Both the position numbers and the translations under genes were made by a program. Positions 44,159 to 53,337 of a stretch of 64,000 nt of DNA are shown here, one piece after another. Each line of letters opens with the position of its first letter. Position 1 is the first letter of the stretch. This DNA comes from Acidithiobacillus sp. GTDB taxonomy: Bacteria; Pseudomonadota; Gammaproteobacteria; Acidithiobacillales; Acidithiobacillaceae. The stretch spans positions 26,685 to 90,684 of the forward strand of contig NZ_JAGDWX010000012.1 of assembly GCF_023256195.1 (NCBI RefSeq), written 5' to 3'. The notes under the pieces were generated by a model, which saw only the letters and a program-made list of their open reading frames with translations, did no database searches and was not told the origin of the DNA.

Positions 44159-44908
44159 TCAGCGATCCTCGCGGAAGATTTTGTCGACCCGCGCCTGTGC
44201 TCGTGGCTTGATCACGAGGCGATCGATGTTGACGTGCGCCGGTAGGGAGAGTACCCAGCGTACCGCTTCGGCGATATCCTCGGCGTGCAGGGGCTCGAGT
44301 CCGGCGTACACCGCCCGTGCGCGCTCCTCGTCACCATCGAAGCGCACCAGCGAGAACTCCGTCTCGGCGAGCCCCGGGTCGATTTCCGTCACGCGGATGG
44401 GCAGTCCCAGCCACTCCAGACGCATCGTTTCACTGATGGCGCGCACGGCGTGCTTGCAGGCGGTGTAACCCGAACCGCCGGGATAGGTTTCCGAGCCAGC
44501 GACAGAGCCGATGTTGATGACCGTCGCCAGGGGTGCGGCACGCAACTGTGGCCAAAGTGCCTTGGTCACCCGCGCGAGCCCCAGGACATTGCTCTGCCAC
44601 ATCTGCTCCCAGTGTTCCTCGCTGAATTCGGCGATGGGCTCGAGGCCCAGAGCGCCGCCGGCGTTATTGACGAGGACGTGCACCGGCCCTGGAAGGCTGC
44701 GCGCAAACTCCGCCACGGAGTCGCCGGAACTCACGTCCAGCACCTTGGGAATCCCACCGTGCTGGGCCGCCAGCTGCTCCAGCCGCTCCTTGCGCCGTGC
44801 CGCCCAGATCACGTTATAGCCTTGCCGCAACAATACCTGCGCAATGGCGGCACCAAAGCCCGACGAGGCACCGGTCACGACTGCCGTTTTTTGTTCTTCC
44901 GCGCCCAT
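44159..44908 (-). CDS. SDR-family oxidoreductase
   Basis: TGASSGFGAAIAQVL, NNAGGALG, YTACKHAV. Confidence 0.92.
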   Translation of the reverse strand: MGAEEQKTAVVTGASSGFGAAIAQVLLRQGYNVIWAARRKERLEQLAAQHGGIPKVLDVSSGDSVAEFARSLPGPVHVLVNNAGGALGLEPIAEFSEEHWEQMWQSNVLGLARVTKALWPQLRAAPLATVINIGSVAGSETYPGGSGYTACKHAVRAISETMRLEWLGLPIRVTEIDPGLAETEFSLVRFDGDEERARAVYAGLEPLHAEDIAEAVRWVLSLPAHVNIDRLVIKPRAQARVDKIFREDR

Positions 44909-44920
44909 GTCTTCCTCGCT

Positions 44921-45508
44921 TCAGTGCAGATCCGCGCACAGAGACTGGCGCACGGCTTCCGGTACCGATACCTGCACCGTATAGAGCGGGTGATCCACCC
45001 CAAAGTGCAGGGGGGCACCGTCCAGAGCCTGCCGCTTCTGTTCGGCGCTCAATTGAAAGCGCAAAAAATGCACGGTAGAGGTCTTCTCATCCGTGGTGCG
45101 CGAGAGATCCTCGTCGGCAATGGCGTAGAGGCGCTCACCCTCGGCGACCTGCACCCAGACGCGATCTTCGATACCCACCAGTTCGCGGCAGCGCTGCTGG
45201 CGTTCCGCCCGGTCTGGGTATTCCAGCATGAAGGTGGCCTTCCAGTTATCGCCGTCGGGGATCAGGGGGTTGTAGGCCGCGAGCTCCTCCTCGATGGCCG
45301 TCGGCTCGAAGATCTTCTCGACGCGCAACATCTCCTGAACCTGATAGTGGATGCTCAGGCGATCTTCAAAGTAGAGGGTGGCGTGTTCCCCCAGGGGCAG
45401 CCGACGTCGGCTCTTATGCTCCATGACCTGTTGGCGGAATCCAGCGCGCTTCTCGGCGTAGTGTTCCAGGGTCCAGAGATCCGCACGTTGCAGCTTTTCC
45501 ATCGTCAA
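44921..45508 (-). CDS. DUF3501 family protein
   Basis: Recognisable sequence and coupling to Fe-S protein/rubrerythrin. Confidence 0.75.
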   Translation of the reverse strand: MTMEKLQRADLWTLEHYAEKRAGFRQQVMEHKSRRRLPLGEHATLYFEDRLSIHYQVQEMLRVEKIFEPTAIEEELAAYNPLIPDGDNWKATFMLEYPDRAERQQRCRELVGIEDRVWVQVAEGERLYAIADEDLSRTTDEKTSTVHFLRFQLSAEQKRQALDGAPLHFGVDHPLYTVQVSVPEAVRQSLCADLH

Positions 45509-46875
45509 TCCTCCAGTCCGTAAGCATAGGCCAACATGCGCCAGGGGGTCTGGGGCCGTGGTGCTTCCTCCAGTCCCCAGAGTTCGCGAATCTGTTCCGC
45601 CGCCAGCGGGCAGTCGCTACCCCAGTGGGCGGGATTGGCTTCCTTCATCCGCTGCGCGATGGGCCGGCCGATCTTGCAGGCGTGGGCGTGAAATTCGGCT
45701 TTGACGGTATAGGTGCCATCGTGTCCCGAGCAGCGTTCGATGACTTCCACCGAGGTGTCCGGTATCAGGCTGAGGATCTCCCGGGCCTTGGAACCGATGT
45801 TCTGGACCCGCTGGTGACAGGCCGCGTGGTGCATCACCTTCCCCAGGCTGTGCTGAAAGTCCGTGCGCAGCAGGCCTTCCTTTTGGCGCAGGGAGAGATA
45901 CTCCATGGGATCGAAGATGCGCTCCTTGACCCGCTGTACGTCGGCGTCCTCGGGGAAAAGCAGCGGCAGCTCCTGCTTGAACATCAGTACACAGGAGGGA
46001 ATGGGGGCAACGATGTCGTAACCCGCTTCCACCAGGCGCAGCAGCTGCGGAATATTCGCCTCTTTGGCGCGGCGCACCGCTTCCAGGTCGCCCAGCTCCA
46101 GTTTCGGCATGCCGCAGCAGCGCTCTTTTTCCACGGTGCGCAGGGCGATACCATTGTGCCGATAGACGCGGGCGAGGTCGGTGACGATCTCTGGATCGTT
46201 GTGCTCGCCGTAGCAGGTGCTGAAGAGAGCGACTTTACCGCTGGTTCGCTCCCCCGCCTTGGGCTCTGGATCGTCGCCGTCTGCCAGGAGTCGGGCGAGC
46301 TGGTGGCTGGCCAATTCTTCGGCAAAGTCCGGCAGTGGCGCATCCTTGGATATGCCGAGGGCGGCTTCCATGCTGGCGCGCACCCGGGGCGACTGGTTGA
46401 GATGGTTGACGGTGGCCGACACCACCGGAATACCAGCCAGGCGACCGAGAAGGTCCGTGGAGGTCAGCGCCTCGTCCCGCAAGGACGCCCCCTGCTCGCG
46501 GTAGTGCACGGCCTTGGCGCGCAGCATGAGGTGGGGAAAATCCACTTCCCACTCGTGGGGCGGGACGTAGGGGCACTTGGTCATGAAACACAGGTCGCAG
46601 AGGAAACACTGCTCTGCCACCCGATAGAAATCCTTTTTGTCGACGCCATCCAGTTCCAGGGTCGGCGAGTTGTCGATGAGGTCGAAGAGGGTGGGGAAGG
46701 CCTGGCAAAGGCTGACGCAGCGTCGGCAGGTGTGGCAGATGTCGAATACCCGTTCCAGTTCGGCATCCAGTTTGTCGTGCTGGTAGAACTCCTCAGACTG
46801 CCAGGGGATGGGGTGACGATAGGGAGTCTTGTCCGAAGACGCCGTCGGCCTCCCGTTTGCTTGATCCGCAGCCAT
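45505..46875 (-). CDS. CCG-domain Fe-S oxidoreductase (heterodisulfide reductase/GlpC-like)
   Basis: [40 protein letters not shown] and variant CSGHDGTY. Confidence 0.87.
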   Translation of the reverse strand: MAADQANGRPTASSDKTPYRHPIPWQSEEFYQHDKLDAELERVFDICHTCRRCVSLCQAFPTLFDLIDNSPTLELDGVDKKDFYRVAEQCFLCDLCFMTKCPYVPPHEWEVDFPHLMLRAKAVHYREQGASLRDEALTSTDLLGRLAGIPVVSATVNHLNQSPRVRASMEAALGISKDAPLPDFAEELASHQLARLLADGDDPEPKAGERTSGKVALFSTCYGEHNDPEIVTDLARVYRHNGIALRTVEKERCCGMPKLELGDLEAVRRAKEANIPQLLRLVEAGYDIVAPIPSCVLMFKQELPLLFPEDADVQRVKERIFDPMEYLSLRQKEGLLRTDFQHSLGKVMHHAACHQRVQNIGSKAREILSLIPDTSVEVIERCSGHDGTYTVKAEFHAHACKIGRPIAQRMKEANPAHWGSDCPLAAEQIRELWGLEEAPRPQTPWRMLAYAYGLED

Positions 46876-46933
46876 GGTGGCACTCCATAGATCGGTGCAG
46901 GCGCCGTTGCCAGCGCCTGCGGATGCTCAGGGA

Positions 46934-47350
46934 TCAGCCCAGCTCGTCGAGGGCCTTCTGGAAACGATTGGCGTGGGAGCGCTCGGCCTTGGCCAGGGTC
47001 TCGAACCAATCGGCAATCTCGTCAAATCCCTCTTCCCGGGCGACCTTGGCCATGCCTGGGTACATATCGCTGTATTCGTGGGTCTCGCCCACCACAGCGC
47101 TCTTCAGGTTGGCGCGGGTATCGCCGAATGGCTCGTTGGTGGCTGGGTCTCCGACCTTTTCCAGATATTCCAGGTGTCCGAAGGCGTGGCCGGTCTCACC
47201 CTCGGCAGTGGAGCGGAACACCGCTGAAACATCGTTGTAGCCCTCTACGTCGGCTTTGGATGCAAAGTAGAGGTAGCGTCGATTGGCCATGGACTCGCCG
47301 TGAAAGGCATCCACCAGGTTGGCCGCCGTCTTACTGCCTTTGAGTTCCAT
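46934..47350 (-). CDS. rubrerythrin
   Basis: [45 protein letters not shown] at 47350 after GGAGG. Confidence 0.92.
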   Translation of the reverse strand: MELKGSKTAANLVDAFHGESMANRRYLYFASKADVEGYNDVSAVFRSTAEGETGHAFGHLEYLEKVGDPATNEPFGDTRANLKSAVVGETHEYSDMYPGMAKVAREEGFDEIADWFETLAKAERSHANRFQKALDELG

Positions 47351-47402
47351 TGCGTTTCCTCCATAGGTCAGATGGGACATCCCCGTTTTCACAGGTGATC
47401 TG

Positions 47403-47431
47403 AGTCTAGACTGCGTATAAAAAGACGTCAA
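47403..47431 (-). promoter_or_regulatory. sigma70-type promoter for rubrerythrin cluster
   Basis: Minus strand TTGACG-N17-TAGACT. Confidence 0.7.
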
Positions 47432-47529
47432 GGAAGAACAGATCGGGACGGTCGGCGCAGCGACCGGCCCCCCGAAAGCGGCACAAGCTGTGCGTGCGGG
47501 CGAAGGTCAGGGTTGCAAGGCCCCCGACC

Positions 47530-48366
47530 TCAGACGCCGATACCGTGCAGCTGGACGCGCCAGTTGCGGGCCTTGACGGTCTGTACCTGCCGCCCTGGCA
47601 GACCGAAGCTCTCCCGCAGGAAGCACCAGCCGTACAGACCCACCAACTGTAGCAGCGCGACGGCCAAAAAGCCGATGAAGAGGGCCGCTGGCTCGGTGTG
47701 CAGACGGGCCGTCAAGAACTGGGTCAGACCCTGGAGGGCCAGGCTTGCCAGCAAAAAAGCGAGCCAGACGCGGACGTTGACGAGGACGGCCTGAAAGCCT
47801 GCCAGCAGGGCGATGTAACCGGTGCGTGTGATGCCAGCCACTACCACCCCGACGGAGAGCAGCAGGAAGACATTGCCGAGCAGGATCTGGGCGTTTCCCA
47901 GGCTGTTGCTGATGAGGGAACGCAGCCACAGCGGCAGGGCGTCCCAGGCGGCGGTGTGCAGGTGATGCAGGCTCGCTGCCGTGGACAGATGATCTTGAGT
48001 CAGGATGGCGCCGAGGTACTGGCGCAGTGCCAACATCAACAGCAGTAGTATCAAGAGTAGTACGGCCAGATCCAGCATCAGCCGGAACAATGGCCACCAG
48101 GGCACCTGACCCAGGCGGCGCAGGACCGGGAGCAGGTCGGTCTCGCCGCCGTGCACGGCCATGGTGATGGAAAAGACCAGGGTCATCTCGACGCAGGCGA
48201 TGGGTATTCCCAGCAAGAGTGGCTGCCAAGCGGTATTCACGGCGGAAAGCACGCCGAAGAGCAGGAGAAAGGCCGCAGGTGCGCTGCCCATGAGGCCCCA
48301 GGACTCTCGCCACCAACGGCGGATCCAGCCGGGCTCCACGGGCTGTGGCTTGAGCAGCGCGCTCAC
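47530..48366 (-). CDS. multi-pass membrane protein of unknown function
   Basis: Several predicted TM segments; overlaps xseA stop by 4 bp. Confidence 0.75.
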   Translation of the reverse strand: MSALLKPQPVEPGWIRRWWRESWGLMGSAPAAFLLLFGVLSAVNTAWQPLLLGIPIACVEMTLVFSITMAVHGGETDLLPVLRRLGQVPWWPLFRLMLDLAVLLLILLLLMLALRQYLGAILTQDHLSTAASLHHLHTAAWDALPLWLRSLISNSLGNAQILLGNVFLLLSVGVVVAGITRTGYIALLAGFQAVLVNVRVWLAFLLASLALQGLTQFLTARLHTEPAALFIGFLAVALLQLVGLYGWCFLRESFGLPGRQVQTVKARNWRVQLHGIGV

Positions 48367-49703
48367 TCCGGTGACCGTCCCTCTACCCGCAGCGAGAGCC
48401 TGCCGTGTGCCAGGGTCGCTTGCAGGTCTGCTCCAGGAGCGACGGCCTGACTGTCCCGGACGATACGGCCACTGGAGTCGCGCAGGATGGCAAAACCGCG
48501 CTCAAGCACGGCCTCCGGATTCAGCAACTGCAGCGCCTGCTGCAGCTGCAGGAACCTCTGCCGGGCCTGATCCAGTCGCGCGCGCATGGCGCGCTCCAGC
48601 GCCAGACTCTGCGCCGACAGATGGCGTTGGGCTTCCTTGAGCTGACGCTCGGGATGGTGACTGCGGTGGCGGCGCTCCAGATTTTGTAGGCGCTCGCGGG
48701 CTTCCCACAGGCGTCGCTGTATGGCCTGATGCAGCCCCTGTTGCAGAGCAGCCAGGTGGCGTTGCTCGTGGTCCAGCGCCTGCCGCGGGTCGCGCAGACG
48801 CAGACGCAGGTGATCCAGACGCTGCATGGCCTCGTGCAGCCGACGCTCCATACTGCGCCGCAATTGCTGCTGAAGTTTTTCCGTGCGTTGCAGGATCTCG
48901 CTCCCATCGGGGCTTGCCGCCTCGGCCGCAGCCGTTGGCGTTGGTGCCCGCAGATCCGCGGCGAAGTCGGCAATGGTGAAGTCGATCTCGTGGCCGATAC
49001 CCGTTACCACCGGCAGGGGGCAGGCCCGTATGGCCCGCGCCACGCTTTCTTCATTGAAACACCAGAGATCTTCGGCACTGCCGCCGCCGCGGGCGAGAAT
49101 GACGAGATCCTCCCGACGCCGCTGTCCGGCGCGTTGCAGCGCCGCGCAGATCTGTGCGGCGGCCTGTTCGCCCTGCACCAATACAGGGTAGACGACGATC
49201 TCCAACAGTGGCCAGCGGCGGGCCAGGGTTACGCGGATATCGTGCAGGGCGGCGCCACTGGCGGAGCTGATGACTGCCACGCGCCGTGGCCAGGCGGGCA
49301 GGGGGCGCTTGAGCTCGGCGGCGAAGAGCCCCTCGGCCGCCAGTTTCTCCTTCAGGGCGGCGAAACGCGCCTGTAGATCGCCCGCCCCTACCGGGGTCAG
49401 ACTCTCGATGAGCAACTGAAAATCTCCGCGCCCCTCGTACAGGGTGGGCTGCGCCAAAACCTGCACCTGCAGGCCGTCTTTCGGGCGCAGGCAGCACTGG
49501 GCGTTGCGGGTGCGGAACATGGCACAGCGAACCTGCGCCCGATCGTCTTTCAGGGAGAAATACCAGTGCCCCGAAGCGGGCTGTACGAAGTTGGAGATCT
49601 CCCCGGTCACCTGCAGCAGCGGAAAATTGCCCTCCAGAATCTCGCGCACGCTGCGATTCAATTCGCTGACGCTGAGTACTGGGATTTCCGCTTCAACGGC
49701 CAT
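48363..49703 (-). CDS. xseA: exodeoxyribonuclease VII large subunit
   Basis: LSVSELNRSVREILEGNFPLLQVTGEISNF, RGGGSAEDLWCFNEE, PVVTGIGHEIDFTIADFAADLRAPTPTAAAE. Confidence 0.96.
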   Translation of the reverse strand: MAVEAEIPVLSVSELNRSVREILEGNFPLLQVTGEISNFVQPASGHWYFSLKDDRAQVRCAMFRTRNAQCCLRPKDGLQVQVLAQPTLYEGRGDFQLLIESLTPVGAGDLQARFAALKEKLAAEGLFAAELKRPLPAWPRRVAVISSASGAALHDIRVTLARRWPLLEIVVYPVLVQGEQAAAQICAALQRAGQRRREDLVILARGGGSAEDLWCFNEESVARAIRACPLPVVTGIGHEIDFTIADFAADLRAPTPTAAAEAASPDGSEILQRTEKLQQQLRRSMERRLHEAMQRLDHLRLRLRDPRQALDHEQRHLAALQQGLHQAIQRRLWEARERLQNLERRHRSHHPERQLKEAQRHLSAQSLALERAMRARLDQARQRFLQLQQALQLLNPEAVLERGFAILRDSSGRIVRDSQAVAPGADLQATLAHGRLSLRVEGRSPE

Positions 49704-49794
49704 GCACACACCCTCCAGCCTTGACCCATTCCCACACAGCATTTAAGGTCAGCCTAACACGAATCCTCAGCAAACGACGAGACAAGGAGGCCCC

Positions 49795-50178
49795 ATGGCC
49801 GTAGTAGAATTGACCCAGGAAAATTTTGAGGCGACGGTAACGGGCAACGACATGGTACTCGTCGATTTCTGGGCCCCGTGGTGTGCGCCCTGTCGGGCCT
49901 TCGCGCCCATTTTTGAGGCAGCCTCCGAAAAGCACCCGGACGTCGTCTTTGCCAAGGTCAACACCGATGTGGAGCAGGAGCTGGCAGGCGCTTTCCAGAT
50001 CCGTTCCATTCCAACCCTGACCATCTTTCGCCAGCAGATCGGCATTTTCTCTCAGGCCGGATCGCTCCCGGCCAGCGCCCTGGAAGAGGTCATCCAGCAG
50101 GCCCTGGCTCTGGATATGGACCAGGTGCGCAAGGAGATCGCCGCGCAGCAGAACGGCCAGGGCGAGCCCTCCGCCTGA
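49795..50178 (+). CDS. thioredoxin-fold protein (WCAPC active site)
   Basis: VDFWAPWCAPCRAFAP, IRSIPTLTIF. Confidence 0.92.
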   Translation: MAVVELTQENFEATVTGNDMVLVDFWAPWCAPCRAFAPIFEAASEKHPDVVFAKVNTDVEQELAGAFQIRSIPTLTIFRQQIGIFSQAGSLPASALEEVIQQALALDMDQVRKEIAAQQNGQGEPSA

Positions 50179-50202
50179 CCGGCCGTATCGGGCGCCTGCA
50201 CT

Positions 50203-50640
50203 TCAGGTGCCCGTCAGTATCTGTGCCAGCATCAGGGCCAGCAGGACGATCACCGCGGTGGTCAGGCCCGTGCGCAGGGGCATGAACCAGGCGGGAAGCT
50301 GGACCCGAGAGCGCAGACGCCAGTCTGCCAGCCACTGGGCGATGAAGCCCAGTATCAAAATGAGAATGGCCGTGGGTGGCGCCCACCACAGAGCCATGAA
50401 GGCCCACAAGGCGGGGATGACGCTCCAGAGCAGGAGCATCGGTGCCTCGCGCTCCTGCTCCCGATCCAGGGCCAGGCCCCAATGAATGGCACCCAAGAAA
50501 CTCAGGATGATGGCGGCGTAGAGGTTGCCCAAGGTCGCGGCGACAATGCCATAGCCTTTGAAGAACGCAAAATTCGCCAGTACCAGCGGCAGGATGCCGC
50601 TCCAGCCCAGGATCCGAGCCATACTCTTGCTGTCATTCAT
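50203..50640 (-). CDS. DUF3429-like membrane protein
   Basis: GWSGILPLVLANFAF, LGAIHWGLAL; multiple TM. Confidence 0.7.
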   Translation of the reverse strand: MNDSKSMARILGWSGILPLVLANFAFFKGYGIVAATLGNLYAAIILSFLGAIHWGLALDREQEREAPMLLLWSVIPALWAFMALWWAPPTAILILILGFIAQWLADWRLRSRVQLPAWFMPLRTGLTTAVIVLLALMLAQILTGT

Positions 50641-50815
50641 CGTGGGTGGTCTCCGCGGAGTGCTGGCTGATCGGCGCCGAGTTGGTGGAACTGCTGCTGC
50701 CGATCCCGGCGGGCTGAATATTGGTAAAGCCGATGACCACCAAGCCCACCATGGCCGCCGCCCACAGCAGCAGGAACAAGCCCATCAGCAGAGTACCCGT
50801 CTTTGGACGTTTCAT
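50633..50815 (-). CDS. small single-TM hypothetical protein
   Basis: One TM helix and Ser/Thr-rich tail; overlaps next gene start. Confidence 0.5.
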   Translation of the reverse strand: MKRPKTGTLLMGLFLLLWAAAMVGLVVIGFTNIQPAGIGSSSSTNSAPISQHSAETTHDE

Positions 50816-50833
50816 GATCTTTGTCTCCGGTAG

Positions 50834-51691
50834 TTACCAGGCGCTGACATGGCGCACACCCAAAAAATGCATGTTCAGGGGAATCTCTATGCGCCGGGTC
50901 TGTTTGCGCAGCTGCTCCGAGAAGGGCGTATAGGGAAAGGACAGGCGAATGATACGCTCGGCAGCGGCATCCAGTGCGGGGTTCCCCGAGGAGTGATCGA
51001 CGATGATCCGCTCGAGATCGCCCTGGGGATTCAGCACCACCGTGACCTTCAGGCTACCCACCATCTCACCAGGGTAGTTGAGATCCCCAATGCGCTCCAG
51101 CTTCTGGATCCAGCCGGCGATGTAGAAATCGGCCACGGGCCCCGAAGGATTCTTGAATTTGGGCAAGGGTGGGCTGGCCGTCGCCTGCCGCGCCGCCTGG
51201 TCCATCTGTTGTTCCAGCGTACCCAGGCTGATGCGCGGCGGCGCCTGGGCTTCTGCTCGGGCATTCGGAGCACTGGCGGGGGTCGCGGGCGCCTTGCTCG
51301 GCTCCGGCGGGTGTCTCGGGGCCAGAGCCTGAGACACCTTGGGCGGCACCGGTGCCGTCTTCTGCACCTTCGGCTTCGGCGTTGTCATGGGCCGCGGTAC
51401 GGCTTTGGGCGGCACTTCAGTCTTCGGGGTCGCGCGGATGGGCGGGGCCGTCTTCGGTCGGGCAACGCTGGGGCGACTGGGTGCGACGGGTTGCGGCATG
51501 ATCTGAAAGGTCTTGTTCTCGACCTGAGGGCTTTTGAGGCGCATGGGGTGGGGGGGCGACACGTGCACCCATAGCGCCAGAAACAGCGCTACCACCGCCG
51601 CCGAGAGTCCAAGCCAGGGTAGCAGGCTCTCGCTCCAATGCGGCTTCTCTTCCGGAACCAAGAAATAGAAAGGTCTTTCAGCGCTAAGCAA
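50834..51691 (-). CDS. TonB-like energy transducer
   Basis: N-terminal TM, Pro/Lys-rich linker, C-terminal GSLKVTVVLNPQGDLERIIVDHSSGNPALDAAAERIIRLSFPYTPF. Confidence 0.8.
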   Translation of the reverse strand: MLSAERPFYFLVPEEKPHWSESLLPWLGLSAAVVALFLALWVHVSPPHPMRLKSPQVENKTFQIMPQPVAPSRPSVARPKTAPPIRATPKTEVPPKAVPRPMTTPKPKVQKTAPVPPKVSQALAPRHPPEPSKAPATPASAPNARAEAQAPPRISLGTLEQQMDQAARQATASPPLPKFKNPSGPVADFYIAGWIQKLERIGDLNYPGEMVGSLKVTVVLNPQGDLERIIVDHSSGNPALDAAAERIIRLSFPYTPFSEQLRKQTRRIEIPLNMHFLGVRHVSAW

Positions 51692-51789
51692 GGACGCTAC
51701 ACCTCGGCCGGCTGTCGTGGATCTGCATGGCGCCTAGCTTGAGGCATCGCCTCCCATGAGTAAAGGGAGCGCTGCGGTGCAAGGCCTTG

Positions 51790-53325
51790 TCAGCGGGGGC
51801 GGCGCAGCTCCCGCAGCTCCGGCAGGCGCTGGGCCCACAGCAGGGCGAAATAGAGAGCGATGGCCGCGCCGATGAGGATCAGCAGGTGCACGAGACGCTC
51901 CCAGAGACCCCAGTGCAACCACTGCAGATTCACTCCTCGTCCCCACCACAGAAAGAGGCCCATGACAGCGGCAGCGAGACTGGTCTGACGCAAGAATCGC
52001 CGCCATCCCGGAAAGGGGCGATAGATACCATCGCGGCTCAGGCGCCGGGCCAGCATCGTGGCATTCACCAGCGCTGCGGCGGTAGTGGCCAGGGCCAGGC
52101 CCAGTTGCCGAAAATGCCAGGCCAGGATCAGACTGATCACGACATTGACCAGCACGCTGATGACCCCGAAACGTACCGGGGTTCGCGTATCCTGGCGCGC
52201 GTAGAAGGCGGGCGCGAGAACCCGCGCGGCGATGATGGGGACGATGCCAAGGCCATAGCCCACCAGACTCAGGGCGCTCTGCGCCGCATCTTCTGCCGTG
52301 TAGGCGCCGTAGTGGAAGAGGGTGATGAGCAGAGGCTCCGCCAGCAGGACGAGACCCAAGGTGGCGGGAAAGCCCACCAGCCAGGTCCAGCGTAGACCCC
52401 AGTCCAGGGTGGCGGGGAATTCCGTCGAGCCGCTGGCGGCCTGACGCGAGAGCAGGGGCAGAACCACGGTGCCCAGGGCGACGCCGAAGACCCCCAGTGG
52501 GAATTCCACGAGACGGTCGGAGTAGTAAAGGTAGGACACCACGTTGGCACCCACCAGAGAAGCGAGGATGGTATTCAGAAAGAGATTGACCTGGGCCACC
52601 GATGCGCCAAAGGCCGCGGGGCCCATGAGTCGCAGGACTTTGGCCACACCCGGATCCTGTCGACGCAGGTGTGGCCAGTGTAGGTGGCCGACACGCCGCA
52701 GCGCCGGGATCTGAAAAAGCAGCTGCGCCACGCCACCCAGGGTCACCCCCCAGGCCACCGCCGCCGCTGGTTGCGGACTGTGCGGCGCCCACAGTAGGGC
52801 GGCCCCGATGATGCCCAGATTCAGAAATACCGGACTGAAGGCGGGCACCGTAAAATGGCCGTAGGTGTTGAGGATCGCGCCCGAGAGTGCTACCAGAGAA
52901 ACCAGCAGGAGGTAGGGAAAGGTGATGCGCAGTAACTCCACCGTCAGGTGGAATTTGCTGGCATCCGCTGCAAATCCCGGTGCAATGAGTAGCACCAGGA
53001 TGGGCGCTGCGACCATGCCCAGAACCGTCACTACCACCAGAGTCAGGGTCAGCCAGCCGCTGACGTCCTCTACAAAGGCGCGGGTGTCCGCCGCACTGCG
53101 CTGACTGCGGTACTCCCCAAGCACGGGGATGAAGGCCTGTGAGAACGCCCCCTCACCGAAGAGTCGACGGAACAGATTGGGAATGCGCAGGGCGACGAAG
53201 AAGGCGTCGGCCATGGGTCCGGCACCGAAAAGGTGCGCCAGTACGACATCGCGGACGAAGCCCAGCAGTCGGGACAACAGGGTATTGCTACCGACCTTGA
53301 GAACACTGCGAAGGCTTTGGGACAC
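51790..53325 (-). CDS. murJ: lipid II flippase MurJ
   Basis: GFVRDVVLAHLFGAGPMADAFFVALRIPNLFRRLFGEGAFSQAFIPVL. Confidence 0.95.
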   Translation of the reverse strand: MSQSLRSVLKVGSNTLLSRLLGFVRDVVLAHLFGAGPMADAFFVALRIPNLFRRLFGEGAFSQAFIPVLGEYRSQRSAADTRAFVEDVSGWLTLTLVVVTVLGMVAAPILVLLIAPGFAADASKFHLTVELLRITFPYLLLVSLVALSGAILNTYGHFTVPAFSPVFLNLGIIGAALLWAPHSPQPAAAVAWGVTLGGVAQLLFQIPALRRVGHLHWPHLRRQDPGVAKVLRLMGPAAFGASVAQVNLFLNTILASLVGANVVSYLYYSDRLVEFPLGVFGVALGTVVLPLLSRQAASGSTEFPATLDWGLRWTWLVGFPATLGLVLLAEPLLITLFHYGAYTAEDAAQSALSLVGYGLGIVPIIAARVLAPAFYARQDTRTPVRFGVISVLVNVVISLILAWHFRQLGLALATTAAALVNATMLARRLSRDGIYRPFPGWRRFLRQTSLAAAVMGLFLWWGRGVNLQWLHWGLWERLVHLLILIGAAIALYFALLWAQRLPELRELRRPR

Positions 53326-53337
53326 GGCAGAGGAGAT

